DNA of 64,000 bases, taken from Lachnospiraceae bacterium. Lineage in GTDB: Bacteria > Bacillota > Clostridia > Lachnospirales > Lachnospiraceae. The number at the start of each line of letters is the position of its first letter. Position 1 is the first letter of the stretch. The DNA is taken from the NCBI GenBank assembly GCA_016294075.1, contig JAEDCQ010000008.1, positions 1 through 64,000 of the forward strand. Reading direction: 5' to 3'. Both the position numbers and the translations under genes were made by a program. The notes under the pieces were generated by a model. That model was not told the DNA's origin. It did not search any database and saw only the letters and a program-made list of their open reading frames with translations. Shown here piece by piece: positions 53,797-63,277 of this stretch.

Positions 53797-54816
53797 ATGA
53801 AAATTGTTGTATTAGCTGGAGGAACCAGCACAGAAAGAGATGTATCGCTTGTTACGGGAAAAAATGTCTGGCAGGCTCTTGTTTCAAAAGGACATCAGGT
53901 TGTGCTTTTGGATGTATATCTGGGCTACGAGGGAGATACTTCCGATATCTTTAACCGCGATGTTGACTGGATTGCACAGGTGGGGAATATTACGGCGGAA
54001 TGCCCCGATTTGAACGCAGTGAAAGCATTGCGAAAAGATGGAGAAAAGAATTTCTTCGGACCGAATGTGCTTACAATCTGTCAGGAAGCAGATGTGGTAT
54101 TTATGGCACTTCATGGTGAATGCGGCGAGGATGGGAAAATTCAGGCAGCATTTGATTTATTCGGAATACATTATACGGGAACCGACTCAGTGAGTTCGGC
54201 AATCTGCATGGATAAAGCCATTACAAAGGACATATTTAAGGCATATGATATACCTACACCGCAGGGCGTGCATTTCACAAAGGAAAACCCGATTACGGAG
54301 CCAATAGCCCTGCCGTGTGTTGTAAAAGCATGCCGTGGAGGTTCCAGTATTGGTGTAAGCATTGCGGTTACTAAAGAAGAATACCATAGGGCGCTTGAGG
54401 ATGCATTACGGTATGATGATAAGGTTGTAGTTGAGCAATACATAAAAGGAAGGGAGTTTTCTGTAGGGGTAATAGACGGGAAGGCATTGCCGATTATTGA
54501 AATCGCTCCGATTTGTGGATTCTACGATTATAAAAATAAATACCAGGCAGGCTCTGCAGTGGAAACATGTCCCGCGGATATTCCGGAAAATATTACAAAA
54601 GAAATGCAGAAATGTGCCGAGAAGGCATATTGTGCACTTCGTCTGAAAAACTATGCGCGATTGGACTTCATGATGGATGAGAACGGTAATTTCTATTGTT
54701 TAGAGGCAAATACATTACCGGGAATGACAAGTACCTCTCTTCTTCCGCAGGAGGCGGCTGCTGTCGGAATCGGATTTGAGGATTTGTGTCAGAAAATTGT
54801 AGATATGGCATTGTAG
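53797..54816 (+). CDS. ddl: D-alanine--D-alanine ligase
   Basis: A 339-residue ATP-grasp ligase making D-Ala-D-Ala for peptidoglycan. The opening VVLAGGTSTERDVSLVTG, the GEDGKIQ and VEQYIKGREFSVGVI segments and the C-terminal LEANTLPGMTSTSLLPQEA are typical. The last motif carries the substrate-binding residues. ATG at 53797 is used; the ribosome site is weak (AGAAAGG, 13 nt). It precedes murF, which uses its product. Confidence 0.95.
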   Translation: MKIVVLAGGTSTERDVSLVTGKNVWQALVSKGHQVVLLDVYLGYEGDTSDIFNRDVDWIAQVGNITAECPDLNAVKALRKDGEKNFFGPNVLTICQEADVVFMALHGECGEDGKIQAAFDLFGIHYTGTDSVSSAICMDKAITKDIFKAYDIPTPQGVHFTKENPITEPIALPCVVKACRGGSSIGVSIAVTKEEYHRALEDALRYDDKVVVEQYIKGREFSVGVIDGKALPIIEIAPICGFYDYKNKYQAGSAVETCPADIPENITKEMQKCAEKAYCALRLKNYARLDFMMDENGNFYCLEANTLPGMTSTSLLPQEAAAVGIGFEDLCQKIVDMAL

Positions 54817-54886
54817 GAAAAGTTCTCCAATCTTTAAGTGCAGTTATAGGTGTACTTTTCAAATCAAATTCAGAGAGGTTATTTGT

Positions 54887-56284
54887 ATGACAGGAATGAC
54901 TTTAGAAGCAGTTGCTGCTTCATGCGGCGGAAAGCTGTATGCAACAGGGTCTGCTGATAGTGAAACGACAGCAACTGTGGCAGGAGTTGAGCTGGATTCA
55001 CGTAAATTACAGAAAGGATATCTGTTTATTGCAACGAAAGGAGAGCGTGTAGACGGGCATACCTTTATTCCACAGGCGTTTGAAAAGGGCTGCCTGGGTG
55101 TAGTATGCGAAAAACTGCCCGAAAACCCGGCGGGTCCCTGTATTTTGGTAAAAGACAGCTTTAAGGCTTTACAGGATATTGCGTCATATTACAGAGAACA
55201 GTTAGAAATCAAAGTAGTGGGGATTACCGGAAGCGTTGGTAAGACCAGCACAAAAGAGGTTATCGCCTGTACATTGGCACAAAAATACTGTGTATTAAAG
55301 ACAGAAGGAAATTATAATAATGAAATCGGACTGCCTTTGACGATTCTGAGAATTCGGGATGAGCATCAGGTGGCAGTGCTTGAAATGGGAATTAATCATT
55401 TCGGAGAAATGCATCGTTTAAGCCAAATTGCAAAGCCGGATGTATGTGTCATTACCAATATCGGTCAATGTCATCTGGAATATTTAAAGGATCGAGACGG
55501 AATTTTGAAAGCAAAAACTGAAATATTTGACTTCATGAACCCGAAGGGTATTGTATGCTTAAACGGTGATGACGATAAACTCTGTACCGTTAAAGAGGTG
55601 CACGGAAAACGCCCCGTATTCTTCGGAAAAGGAGAAAACTGTGATATTCGTGCAGTTGAAGTGGAAAATTACGGGTTGGAAGGCTCTGCTGCATTTGTAG
55701 AAGAAAATAATCAGGCAGAAAATAATGAACTCTGGCAGATTAAAATCCATGTGCCGGGCGAGCATATGATACTGAATGCCATGGCGGCTGTTACAGTCGG
55801 AACAGTATTGGAGCTGACCCATAATCAAATAAAAGAGGGAATCGCCCGGGCAGAATCCATAGGAGGAAGAAGCCATATTCTTCGCGATGAAAAGCTGACT
55901 GTTATAGATGACTGCTACAATGCGAATCCGGTTTCTATGAAAGCCTCTATTGAACTTCTGGATACGGCAAGGACGCGAAAGGTTGCCATACTCGGGGATA
56001 TGTTTGAACTCGGTGAGGACGAGAAAAAGCTTCACTACGAAGTAGGAAGCTTTGTTGCACAAAAAAGTATAGATGTTGTTATCTGTATCGGAGCTTTATC
56101 GGAAGAAATCTATAAAGCGGTAAAAGCAGGCGGTGGGCTTTGCTGTTATTATCCTGAGAAAAAGGAAATGATAGCAGATATAAGCCGGCTTATTATACCG
56201 GGAGATACGATCCTGATTAAAGCCTCGCACGGCATGGGCTTTAGTGAACTGGTAACGCTTTGTTCTTCTCATACATGGCTTTGA
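54887..56284 (+). CDS. murF: UDP-MurNAc-tripeptide--D-Ala-D-Ala ligase
   Basis: A 465-residue Mur ligase adding D-Ala-D-Ala to the muramyl tripeptide. The ATP loop GITGSVGKTSTKEV, EMGINHFGEM and the C-terminal DDCYNANPVSM motif are all present. AGAGAGG precedes the ATG. The last 44 bp overlap, tail to tail, the minus-strand plsC gene, leaving no room for a terminator. Confidence 0.96.
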   Translation: MTGMTLEAVAASCGGKLYATGSADSETTATVAGVELDSRKLQKGYLFIATKGERVDGHTFIPQAFEKGCLGVVCEKLPENPAGPCILVKDSFKALQDIASYYREQLEIKVVGITGSVGKTSTKEVIACTLAQKYCVLKTEGNYNNEIGLPLTILRIRDEHQVAVLEMGINHFGEMHRLSQIAKPDVCVITNIGQCHLEYLKDRDGILKAKTEIFDFMNPKGIVCLNGDDDKLCTVKEVHGKRPVFFGKGENCDIRAVEVENYGLEGSAAFVEENNQAENNELWQIKIHVPGEHMILNAMAAVTVGTVLELTHNQIKEGIARAESIGGRSHILRDEKLTVIDDCYNANPVSMKASIELLDTARTRKVAILGDMFELGEDEKKLHYEVGSFVAQKSIDVVICIGALSEEIYKAVKAGGGLCCYYPEKKEMIADISRLIIPGDTILIKASHGMGFSELVTLCSSHTWL

Positions 56285-56981
56285 TACTTGAAAAGACTGT
56301 ATCAGGAAGGGCTTTGCGCTCATCCTTGTCTAAGGATGCAGTATCAATTGGGACTGCAAATTCAATAACAACTGTTGTTTTAAATACTTTGGGTAAATGT
56401 TTTTCAAATATTTCATCGGAATGATTAATAGCTACCGGAACAATCGGGCATTTGCTTTTCTCAGCAATTTTAAGGCTTCCGGCTTTGAATGGAAGAAATT
56501 CATCATCTGATTTGTTGCGGGTTCCCTCTGGAAATATAAAAATGCTAATTCCTGATTTAACTTTTTCTATAGCATCCAGAATAGTTTGTAATCCCTGGCG
56601 TATGTCATCGCGGTCTAAAAAGAGGCAGCCAATAAACTTCATCCATTTTCTCAAAATCGGGATTTGGTTCATTTCTTTTTTGGAAATAAAGCCGGTCATA
56701 CTCGGTACGGAAATATAGCTTAAGATAATATCAAAGTAGCTTCTGTGATTACCGACATACAAAACAGCCTGATTAGTCGGAATGTTTTCTTTGCCGATTA
56801 CAACCAATTTTGTGCCGGCAATAAAACGTACGATACGAAAAGCGTAGAAGATAATGAAGCGGGATGCTTTATCCCTTAAGACCGGCCACCGCATACCGAT
56901 TATCCAGAGTATAAACAGAAACGGAAGACCTAGGATTAAAAATAATACTACAAATAATATAATTAGAATAAAACGAATCAT
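56241..56981 (-). CDS. plsC: 1-acyl-sn-glycerol-3-phosphate acyltransferase
   Basis: A 246-residue membrane-associated acyltransferase making phosphatidic acid. An N-terminal hydrophobic anchor (about 2-27) is followed by the catalytic NHRSYFD (HX4D) motif and FPEGTRNK. GGAGG precedes the ATG. The final 44 bp overlap the end of murF on the other strand. Its promoter is divergent from pyrC. Confidence 0.93.
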   Translation of the reverse strand: MIRFILIILFVVLFLILGLPFLFILWIIGMRWPVLRDKASRFIIFYAFRIVRFIAGTKLVVIGKENIPTNQAVLYVGNHRSYFDIILSYISVPSMTGFISKKEMNQIPILRKWMKFIGCLFLDRDDIRQGLQTILDAIEKVKSGISIFIFPEGTRNKSDDEFLPFKAGSLKIAEKSKCPIVPVAINHSDEIFEKHLPKVFKTTVVIEFAVPIDTASLDKDERKALPDTVFSSIKAMYEKNKALPVH

Positions 56982-57004
56982 AAGATATATACCTCCAGCA
57001 ATTA

Positions 57005-57033
57005 ATTATAGCCTACCGTTTCTTAGCTGGCAA
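57005..57033 (-). promoter_or_regulatory. Promoter of plsC
   Basis: On the minus strand TTGCCA (57028-57033), a 17-bp spacer and TATAAT (57005-57010), 24 bp from the ATG. Confidence 0.7.
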
Positions 57034-57062
57034 TGGTAAACAGGCAGAGAGGAGTAAGAAAA

Positions 57063-58367
57063 ATGATTATCTTAAAAAATGGAACCGTTATAAATCCGGA
57101 AACCGGATTTATCGGAATGCTTGATGTTGTAGTGGAAGACGGATTGATAAAAACACTTGCCCCTGATATAGATACGGAAAAAATGAAACAGGAAGCATCT
57201 GATGCAGAGGATATAGTGATATATGACTGTTTCGGCAAATATGTCGGTCCCGGACTTGTTGATGTACATGTTCATTTCCGTGATCCCGGCTTTACTTATA
57301 AGGAAGATATCGAAAGCGGAAGCCTCGCAGCGGCAAAAGGAGGCTTTACAAGTGTTATCCTGATGGCAAATACAAAACCACCCGTTGATAATGCCGATAC
57401 AATCCGTTATATATTGGAAAAAGGAAATAAGACGGGAATTCATATATATACCTGCGCAAACGTAACAGAAGGAATGAAAGGAAAGAAACTCAATAATTTT
57501 GCTGCTCTTTTGCAAGCCGGAGCCGCAGGCTTTACGGATGACGGAGTGCCGCTTTTGTCGGAGGAGCTGGTGCGTGATGCCATGAAACAGGCGGTGGAAA
57601 ATGACGCAGTGTTGAGTTTTCATGAAGAAGACCCTGCCTTTATTGTTAATAACGGAATAAATCACGGAGAGGCAAGTGATTATTATGGTATCGGGGGGTC
57701 TGACAGACAGGCAGAAATCTCTATGGTAAGACGTGATTTGGCACTCGCACGGAAGACAGGTGCTAAGGTGAACTTCCAGCATCTTAGTACAAAGGAAGCA
57801 GTGGAACTGATTCGTGAAGCTAAGAAACTTCCTGAAGGTAAGAATATTCATGCAGAGGCAACGCCGCATCACATTGCATTGACACAGAAGGCGGCGATAT
57901 TATATGGTTCATTGGGGAAAATGAATCCCCCTTTGCGTGAAGAAGAGGACAGGCAGGCAATTATTATGGGCTTGCAGGATGGAACAATTGATTTAATTGC
58001 CACCGACCATGCGCCGCATGCAAAAGAAGAAAAAGACAAGCCGATTACAGAAGCACCAAGTGGAATACTTGGATTGGAAACAGCGTTTGCAATTGTAAAT
58101 AAAGAGCTGATTCAAACAAAAAAACTAGACTATTTGCAATTGTTTTGCAAGATGAGCCTTAATCCGGCTCGGTTATATGGAATAAATGCAGGAAAAATTG
58201 CAGAAAATTTTCCTGCCGATTTGGTCGTTTTTGACCCTGAAAGAGAGTGGAAAATGGAAAAATTCAGATCAAAATCACAAAATTCTCCCTTTTTAAACCA
58301 AAATCTCAAGGGGAAAATAGAGTTGACCATATGTCAGGGGAAAATTGTATATTGTGATTGGGAATGA
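57063..58367 (+). CDS. pyrC: Dihydroorotase
   Basis: A 434-residue amidohydrolase, the third step of pyrimidine synthesis. The metal motif DVHVHFRDPGFTYKEDI, FTDDG, and the C-terminal ATDHAPHAKEEKDKPITEAP are typical of the PyrC type I family. ATG at 57063 has GAGAGGAG upstream; a longer reading from 57033 is less likely. It overlaps or abuts pyrK and starts the pyrCKD unit. I see no PyrR-type attenuator in the 81-bp leader. Confidence 0.95.
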   Translation: MIILKNGTVINPETGFIGMLDVVVEDGLIKTLAPDIDTEKMKQEASDAEDIVIYDCFGKYVGPGLVDVHVHFRDPGFTYKEDIESGSLAAAKGGFTSVILMANTKPPVDNADTIRYILEKGNKTGIHIYTCANVTEGMKGKKLNNFAALLQAGAAGFTDDGVPLLSEELVRDAMKQAVENDAVLSFHEEDPAFIVNNGINHGEASDYYGIGGSDRQAEISMVRRDLALARKTGAKVNFQHLSTKEAVELIREAKKLPEGKNIHAEATPHHIALTQKAAILYGSLGKMNPPLREEEDRQAIIMGLQDGTIDLIATDHAPHAKEEKDKPITEAPSGILGLETAFAIVNKELIQTKKLDYLQLFCKMSLNPARLYGINAGKIAENFPADLVVFDPEREWKMEKFRSKSQNSPFLNQNLKGKIELTICQGKIVYCDWE

Positions 58368-58402
58368 TAGATACAAAAAGAAGAAAGGAAATTAAATCTG
58401 GA

Positions 58403-59185
58403 ATGAAGAAAAAATGCATTGGAGTAGTTCGTTCTGCACAGGAATTGGCAATGGATATCTATGATTTGTGGATTGAAACTGAGCTTGCGGCGGATGCGAA
58501 GCCGGGACAGTTTGTCGGTGTTTTTACATCAGGAGATTCGACTTTGCTTCCAAGACCAATCAGTATTTGTGAAGTGGATAAAGAAAAGACTGCAATCCGC
58601 ATTGTGTATCGTGTAGTCGGTAAAGGAACGCGGGAATTTTCCCATTATAAAGCGGGCAGAAGAGTATGGCTGTTGGGTGTGCTTGGTAACGGGTATCCTC
58701 TGGAAAAAGCAGAGGGGTATGTGCTTTTGCTGGGAGGAGGAATCGGCATTCCGCCGCTTGTAGAATTGGCAAAACAGCTTAGAGAATGTAATCCGCAGAT
58801 GAAAATCACTGCCGCTGTCGGATATCGAAGCAATGATTTGTTTTTAACAGAGGAACTGTCACAGTATGCGGATGTTTTGGTTGCTTCTGAGGATGGCAGT
58901 GTCGGGACAAAGGGTAATGTAATGGATGCAATAAAGGAAAATAATATAACACCTGATATTATTTATTCCTGCGGACCGATGATGATGTTAAAGGCTATAA
59001 AAAATTATGCGGAAGAGTTAAACATTCCGGCATATATTTCTTTAGAAGAACGTATGGCGTGCGGAGTCGGAGCCTGTCTCGGCTGTGTATGTAAAACAAC
59101 GCATAAAGACCATCATTCCCATGTAAATAATGCAAGAATCTGTACCGACGGACCGGTATTTGAAGCAAAGGAGGTAGAAATATAA
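58403..59185 (+). CDS. pyrK: Dihydroorotate dehydrogenase B electron-transfer subunit
   Basis: A 260-residue FAD/[2Fe-2S] subunit that passes electrons from PyrD to NAD. The FAD-binding LPRPISICEV, NAD-site GGGIGIPPLVELAKQL and cluster Cys (CGVGACLGCVC then IC near the end) are present. The start is uncertain: ATG at 58403 is used, but an ATGA overlap with pyrC at 58364 is possible. It ends in TAATG with pyrD, coupling translation. Confidence 0.93.
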   Translation: MKKKCIGVVRSAQELAMDIYDLWIETELAADAKPGQFVGVFTSGDSTLLPRPISICEVDKEKTAIRIVYRVVGKGTREFSHYKAGRRVWLLGVLGNGYPLEKAEGYVLLLGGGIGIPPLVELAKQLRECNPQMKITAAVGYRSNDLFLTEELSQYADVLVASEDGSVGTKGNVMDAIKENNITPDIIYSCGPMMMLKAIKNYAEELNIPAYISLEERMACGVGACLGCVCKTTHKDHHSHVNNARICTDGPVFEAKEVEI

Positions 59186-60090
59186 TGGCAGATTTGGGTA
59201 TTGAAATTGCCGGTGTACATTTTAAAAATCCTGTTATGACTGCCTCCGGCACATTTGGCTCCGGTATGGAATACGGAGAGTTTGTGGATTTGAATAAACT
59301 AGGTGCTGTTGTAACGAAAGGTGTTGCCAATGTACCATGGCCGGGCAACCCGACACCGCGTGTGACAGAAACCTACGGAGGTATGTTAAATGCAATCGGG
59401 CTTCAGAATCCAGGCATTGATGTATTTCTTGAAAGAGACTTACCGTTTTTAAAGCAGTATGATACAAAAGTAATTGTTAATGTATGCGGGAAATCGGTTG
59501 CGGATTATCTTGAGGTTGTGGAAAAGCTGTCCGATGCGGACATTGATATGATGGAGATTAATATTTCCTGTCCGAATGTTAAGGAAGGTGCCATTGCATT
59601 TGGACAGAAGGCAGAAAGTGTATATGACATTACAAAACAGATTAAGGATAAAGCAGGACATCCGGTTATTATGAAACTGAGTCCGAATGTGACGGATATT
59701 ACCGAGATGGCTAAAGCGGCGGAAGCTGCCGGAGCAGATGCACTATCCATGATTAATACGATTACCGGTATGAAGATTGATATTGAAAGACGCAGCTTTG
59801 CGCTTGCCAATAAGACGGGCGGTATGTCCGGTCCTGCAATCAAACCCGTAGCTGTTCGGATGGTCTATCAATGCGCAAATGCGGTTTCCATCCCGATTAT
59901 TGGAATGGGTGGAATCGCAAATGCTGAGGATGCAATCGAATTCATGATGGCGGGAGCAACCGCGGTTGCAGCGGGTGCCATGAATTTTGTCAATCCGTAT
60001 CTGACCGAAGAACTTGTGACAGGAATGGAGCATTTCCTGAACCGTCATAAAATCGAAAGCATCCGTGATATTATAGGATGTGTAAAATAA
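59185..60090 (+). CDS. pyrD: Dihydroorotate dehydrogenase B catalytic subunit
   Basis: A 301-residue flavoprotein that oxidises dihydroorotate to orotate. ASGTFGSGMEYG, NISCPNVKEGAIAFGQ (with the catalytic Cys) and the FMN site GMGGIANAEDAIEFMMAGATAVAAG are all present. GGAGG lies inside pyrK and the start shares one base with its stop. The genes form class 1B PyrDK, NAD-linked, as in anaerobic Firmicutes. Confidence 0.96.
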   Translation: MADLGIEIAGVHFKNPVMTASGTFGSGMEYGEFVDLNKLGAVVTKGVANVPWPGNPTPRVTETYGGMLNAIGLQNPGIDVFLERDLPFLKQYDTKVIVNVCGKSVADYLEVVEKLSDADIDMMEINISCPNVKEGAIAFGQKAESVYDITKQIKDKAGHPVIMKLSPNVTDITEMAKAAEAAGADALSMINTITGMKIDIERRSFALANKTGGMSGPAIKPVAVRMVYQCANAVSIPIIGMGGIANAEDAIEFMMAGATAVAAGAMNFVNPYLTEELVTGMEHFLNRHKIESIRDIIGCVK

Positions 60091-60130
60091 AACAGCAGGC
60101 TGTGTTGCATTGCACGGCCTGCTGTTTTAT
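60087..60130. terminator. Terminator after pyrD
   Basis: A 14-bp stem (ATAAAACAGCAGGC with GCCTGCTGTTTTAT) between convergent genes. It overlaps the pyrD stop and could act in both directions. Confidence 0.85.
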
Positions 60131-60141
60131 TCATGATATTT

Positions 60142-60789
60142 TTATTGTTTATGGGGTTTGTATAAGAACGGACGGGCAAATTCTACATTGAAAAATTCAA
60201 TTAAAGGTCCCATAAAAAATGCTGTAATAATGGTTCCGATACCGACAAGAGCTGATATTTCCCTCAAAGAACCGCCTCCTATAAGGAAAAGAACAGTACC
60301 GGTAATAACACAGATTAAATCTGTACCGATACGACAGAATTTGAATTTACCTACCTTCCATTTGTAGGCTAATACAATCGCAATTGCATCATAGGTGGAT
60401 ACACCCAGGTCGGCAGTCATATAAAGGGAAGATGCAAAGCAGAGGATTATAATGCCTATGATTAAGCAGAAAAAACGAACCGGTATGGAAGGGTTTACCA
60501 GAACCGTCTGTAAAAATTCATATGTATACTGGGTAATATAACCGAGCAGAAACAGGTTAATAAATGTGGCAATGCCTATATTATGCCTGTCGACAATTAA
60601 ACTGAAGGATAATAATACAAGGTTTACAATTACATATAAGGTGCCGAAGGAAATCGGGATTAATTTGTCCAGACCGCTCATCAGGGATTGAAAAGGGTCA
60701 ACGCCAAGAGCAGCAATTTTGAATATTCCAACACTGATTGCGCAGACAATTACTCCAAATAATGACATAAATATTCTTCGTGTTTTCAT
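60142..60789 (-). CDS. YczE/YitT-type integral membrane protein
   Basis: A 215-residue protein with about five hydrophobic helices and the KIAALGVDPFQSLMSGL segment of the YczE/YitT (DUF161-like) family. Those proteins are of unknown transport or sensing role; YczE is linked to surfactin production and competence in Bacillus. Start chosen at 60789 (GGAG 9 nt upstream) over ATG at 60804. It is a single convergent gene to pyrD. Confidence 0.75.
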   Translation of the reverse strand: MKTRRIFMSLFGVIVCAISVGIFKIAALGVDPFQSLMSGLDKLIPISFGTLYVIVNLVLLSFSLIVDRHNIGIATFINLFLLGYITQYTYEFLQTVLVNPSIPVRFFCLIIGIIILCFASSLYMTADLGVSTYDAIAIVLAYKWKVGKFKFCRIGTDLICVITGTVLFLIGGGSLREISALVGIGTIITAFFMGPLIEFFNVEFARPFLYKPHKQ

Positions 60790-60820
60790 TTTTCCATTCT
60801 CCATGTGTTTTATTTTTATT

Positions 60821-60850
60821 ATTTTATCGAAAACATTGAATAGTTTCCAA
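60821..60850 (-). promoter_or_regulatory. Possible promoter of the YczE-like gene
   Basis: On the minus strand TTGGAA (60845-60850), an 18-bp spacer and TAAAAT (60821-60826). Confidence 0.4.
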
Positions 60851-60942
60851 CACTATATTGCCGAATACTATTAAGATATGTGCATAATCAGGTTTTTTTC
60901 CTCATATAAATGGATAGGGCTTACCATTTAAGGAGGATTATC

Positions 60943-62493
60943 GTGGAACTGATTAAAAAAAATATCCATATGGAGCATCGGATAAACTGGGCATCAACGC
61001 AGATTAGTTTAGAAGAGGATCAGAATATTTCTGACCAAAAGCCGGATGCATTTAAGATTATCTGTAAAAAGGCCGGTGTAAAGGTAGAAGAAGCAAAGCC
61101 GGTGGAAGAAGCCGTATGGGTAAAAGGGGTATTGGACTATACGGTACTGTATCTGACAGATGAAAAGGAAAAACGTCTTTGCAGTATGGAGGGACAGATT
61201 CCGTTCGAGGAAAAGGTGTATACGGAAAAGAATGTAAGCGGAGATTCCATGCGTATTCAGACAAAAGCAGAAGATTTGTCGATACGGCTGATTAATTCCA
61301 GAAAAATAAATATACGAAGTGTTATAGGTCTTGAAATTACGCAGGATGAATTGTACGACGAGGAAGTTGCGGTAGATGTAAATCATCAGGAGCACTGTGA
61401 AATCCTGAAAAAACCAATGGACATTACTACAATCTTATTGGATACACGCGATATTTACAGAATTCGCGAGGAAATTCAGGTGCCTGACGGATTACCCAAT
61501 ATATATTCATTAATCTGGAAAAATGTACGCATTGACGGTCTTTCCTTTACTCCGATGGAAGGGCGTATCGGCATCGCTGGAGAAGTGAATGCTTTCTTCT
61601 TATATGAGGGCGAGGAAGAGGAAACAATGCCGCGTTATTTTGAAGTCAACCGTCCGTTCAGCGGTGTGTTGGAAGTGCCTGAGTGTAAAGAAAATATGCA
61701 GATCAGGATGGATTATGAGGTTGAACCGGTATATATTGAGACAAAGCCGGATTATGATGGTGAGGAGCGGCAGATAGAGCTGGATGCGGAAATCAGGCTG
61801 TATATTAAAATATATCAAAATATGACTCTTTCTCTGGTAGCGGATGCATATAGCATTTCAGAAAATATTGTACCTGTTATGAAGGATAGTACCGCGGAGC
61901 GTATATTAAAGAAAGAATCAGGAAAAATAAAAGTCAGTGATATGTGGGAAAATATGGAGAATCCGGGAGAAGAACTACAGATTCTGCACATAGACGGCAA
62001 TTTGAGCGAGGAAGAAGTGCAGATTGGAGAAGAAGAAGCCGGTCTTGACGGTGTGGTACATGTAGAAATACTGTGCAGTGTAAATGATGAAATGAATCCG
62101 TACCGCTGTATCGGAATGGATATACCGTATCATCATTCTCTTACTGTAAACGGAGCAATGCCGCAGAGTCCGTATTACGGAAAGGTCTGCATAGAACAGA
62201 TAAATGCAGTGATGCAGGGCGAACGTATTGAAGCGAGAGTAATTCTCATGTATCAGCTTCTTGTTTATCAGATTGTTTCAGAACCGTTATTAACGGAAAT
62301 AAAGAGGGAAGAAAGCAATCCGGAAAAAACATTGCCGGGTATGGCAGTTTATTTTGCAAAGGACAACGAAAATATCTGGGAGATTGGGAAAAAGTATCAG
62401 GTCCCTCTTTGCGGAATACGCGATATTAATCAACTAAATACGGATGTTTTACAGGAAGGTCAGAAAATACTGATTGTGAAAGAAATGGTTTAA
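60943..62493 (+). CDS. SPOCS-domain (DUF3794) protein with C-terminal LysM
   Basis: A 516-residue protein. At least two SPOCS/DUF3794 repeats fill residues about 40-440 (beta-rich, with VWVKGVLDYTVLYL and related strands), and a LysM module ends it (NENIWEIGKKYQVPLCGIRDINQL). SPOCS proteins are linked to spore coats and envelopes in clostridia. LysM would bind glycan. The start is GTG at 60943 with AAGGAGG upstream. No signal peptide is seen, as with coat proteins made in the mother cell. Confidence 0.78.
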   Translation: MELIKKNIHMEHRINWASTQISLEEDQNISDQKPDAFKIICKKAGVKVEEAKPVEEAVWVKGVLDYTVLYLTDEKEKRLCSMEGQIPFEEKVYTEKNVSGDSMRIQTKAEDLSIRLINSRKINIRSVIGLEITQDELYDEEVAVDVNHQEHCEILKKPMDITTILLDTRDIYRIREEIQVPDGLPNIYSLIWKNVRIDGLSFTPMEGRIGIAGEVNAFFLYEGEEEETMPRYFEVNRPFSGVLEVPECKENMQIRMDYEVEPVYIETKPDYDGEERQIELDAEIRLYIKIYQNMTLSLVADAYSISENIVPVMKDSTAERILKKESGKIKVSDMWENMENPGEELQILHIDGNLSEEEVQIGEEEAGLDGVVHVEILCSVNDEMNPYRCIGMDIPYHHSLTVNGAMPQSPYYGKVCIEQINAVMQGERIEARVILMYQLLVYQIVSEPLLTEIKREESNPEKTLPGMAVYFAKDNENIWEIGKKYQVPLCGIRDINQLNTDVLQEGQKILIVKEMV

Positions 62494-62498
62494 TAAAA

Positions 62499-62523
62499 GG
62501 CGGTCCGCATAAAGCAGACCGCC
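62499..62523. terminator. Terminator-like hairpin after the SPOCS gene
   Basis: GGCGGTC pairs with GACCGCC around an 11-nt loop that can add GC/GC pairs. T content follows on the plus side and the convergent gene ends at 62535. Confidence 0.6.
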
Positions 62524-62534
62524 ATATTATTATA

Positions 62535-63125
62535 TTATTTTTCTTCGTTTGCCCATGCATCAAATTTCTCCATGGTTGCGGCATAAGTTCTTTGGGAGAT
62601 ATCGGGCAGCTTGTCTCCCCATGTCTTGGTAGCCTGCTTGAAGCCTTTTTCGAATGCGTTTCGCATTTCTTCAATCTTATCAGGGTCTCCGCCAGTCAGA
62701 GCCTTTGCAAAATCAAGAATACGTGAAGAAGTCTGTTCAACACCCCAATAACCGTCTTCTGCAATATCAGCCTGTGCCTGTGCTTTGGTAGCCGCATCGA
62801 CAGTAAAGTTTCCTTTTCTTAGGAAGGACCAGATGTCATCGGCTGTACCGATGGAATTTCCCTGACCGGTAATCAACTGTTCTACAAGGCTTCTTAACTG
62901 TGCTGTACGTGCTTCCGCATCTGCTTTCAGCTTATTAATCATCTCCGTGTTCTGTGTATACTTTTTTGTTACCTTATCGGCCTGTTCATTGGAAGGCTCA
63001 TACACAACACCGGATTCACTTCCGGAAACGGTTTCTGTTTTATCAGCCGTCTTCTGCTGTGCTGTCTTTGAAGCAGAAGATGGATTGTAAACAGGTGTAC
63101 TGTTTGTAACTCCATTTACATTCAT
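62535..63125 (-). CDS. Unknown Ser/Thr/Asn-rich-start helical protein
   Basis: A 196-residue protein I do not recognise. The first 50 residues are low in hydrophobics and rich in Ser, Thr, Asn and Gln, like secreted or spacer sequence, without a signal peptide. A helical region (TEMINKLKADAEARTAQLRSL) and an alpha-rich C-terminal half with conserved-looking DDIWSFLRKGNF and GYWGVEQTSSRI follow. AAGGAGG precedes the ATG. It sits between the SPOCS-LysM gene and ispE, with its own promoter. Confidence 0.65.
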   Translation of the reverse strand: MNVNGVTNSTPVYNPSSASKTAQQKTADKTETVSGSESGVVYEPSNEQADKVTKKYTQNTEMINKLKADAEARTAQLRSLVEQLITGQGNSIGTADDIWSFLRKGNFTVDAATKAQAQADIAEDGYWGVEQTSSRILDFAKALTGGDPDKIEEMRNAFEKGFKQATKTWGDKLPDISQRTYAATMEKFDAWANEEK

Positions 63126-63147
63126 ACATATTACCTCCTTGTAATAG

Positions 63148-63177
63148 ATTATACTCTCTATCTTCTTTATCGGTAAA
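63148..63177 (-). promoter_or_regulatory. Promoter of the 196-residue unknown gene
   Basis: On the minus strand TTTACC (63172-63177), an 18-bp spacer and TATAAT (63148-63153), 22 bp before its ATG. Confidence 0.65.
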
Positions 63178-63203
63178 TCTTTTTTTAAAGTTTATAGGCG
63201 GGA

Positions 63204-63232
63204 TTGCATTTTTTTGTATTTTTGTATATAAT
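63204..63232 (+). promoter_or_regulatory. Promoter of ispE
   Basis: TTGCAT (63204-63209), a 17-bp T-rich spacer and TATAAT (63227-63232), 45 bp before the ATG. Confidence 0.7.
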
Positions 63233-63277
63233 TAAATACAATTTATGTATACAATATGCAATCTTGGAGGAAAGTAC

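Noticed and set aside
56982..57062. Possible PyrR attenuator or pyrimidine riboswitch before pyrC
   Set aside because: The 81-bp leader shows no anti-terminator/terminator pair or PyrR-binding hairpin.
57072..57872. A 266-residue minus-strand reading frame within pyrC
   Set aside because: It is antisense to conserved dihydroorotase motifs, Cys/Phe/His-rich in an unnatural way, and has no family resemblance.
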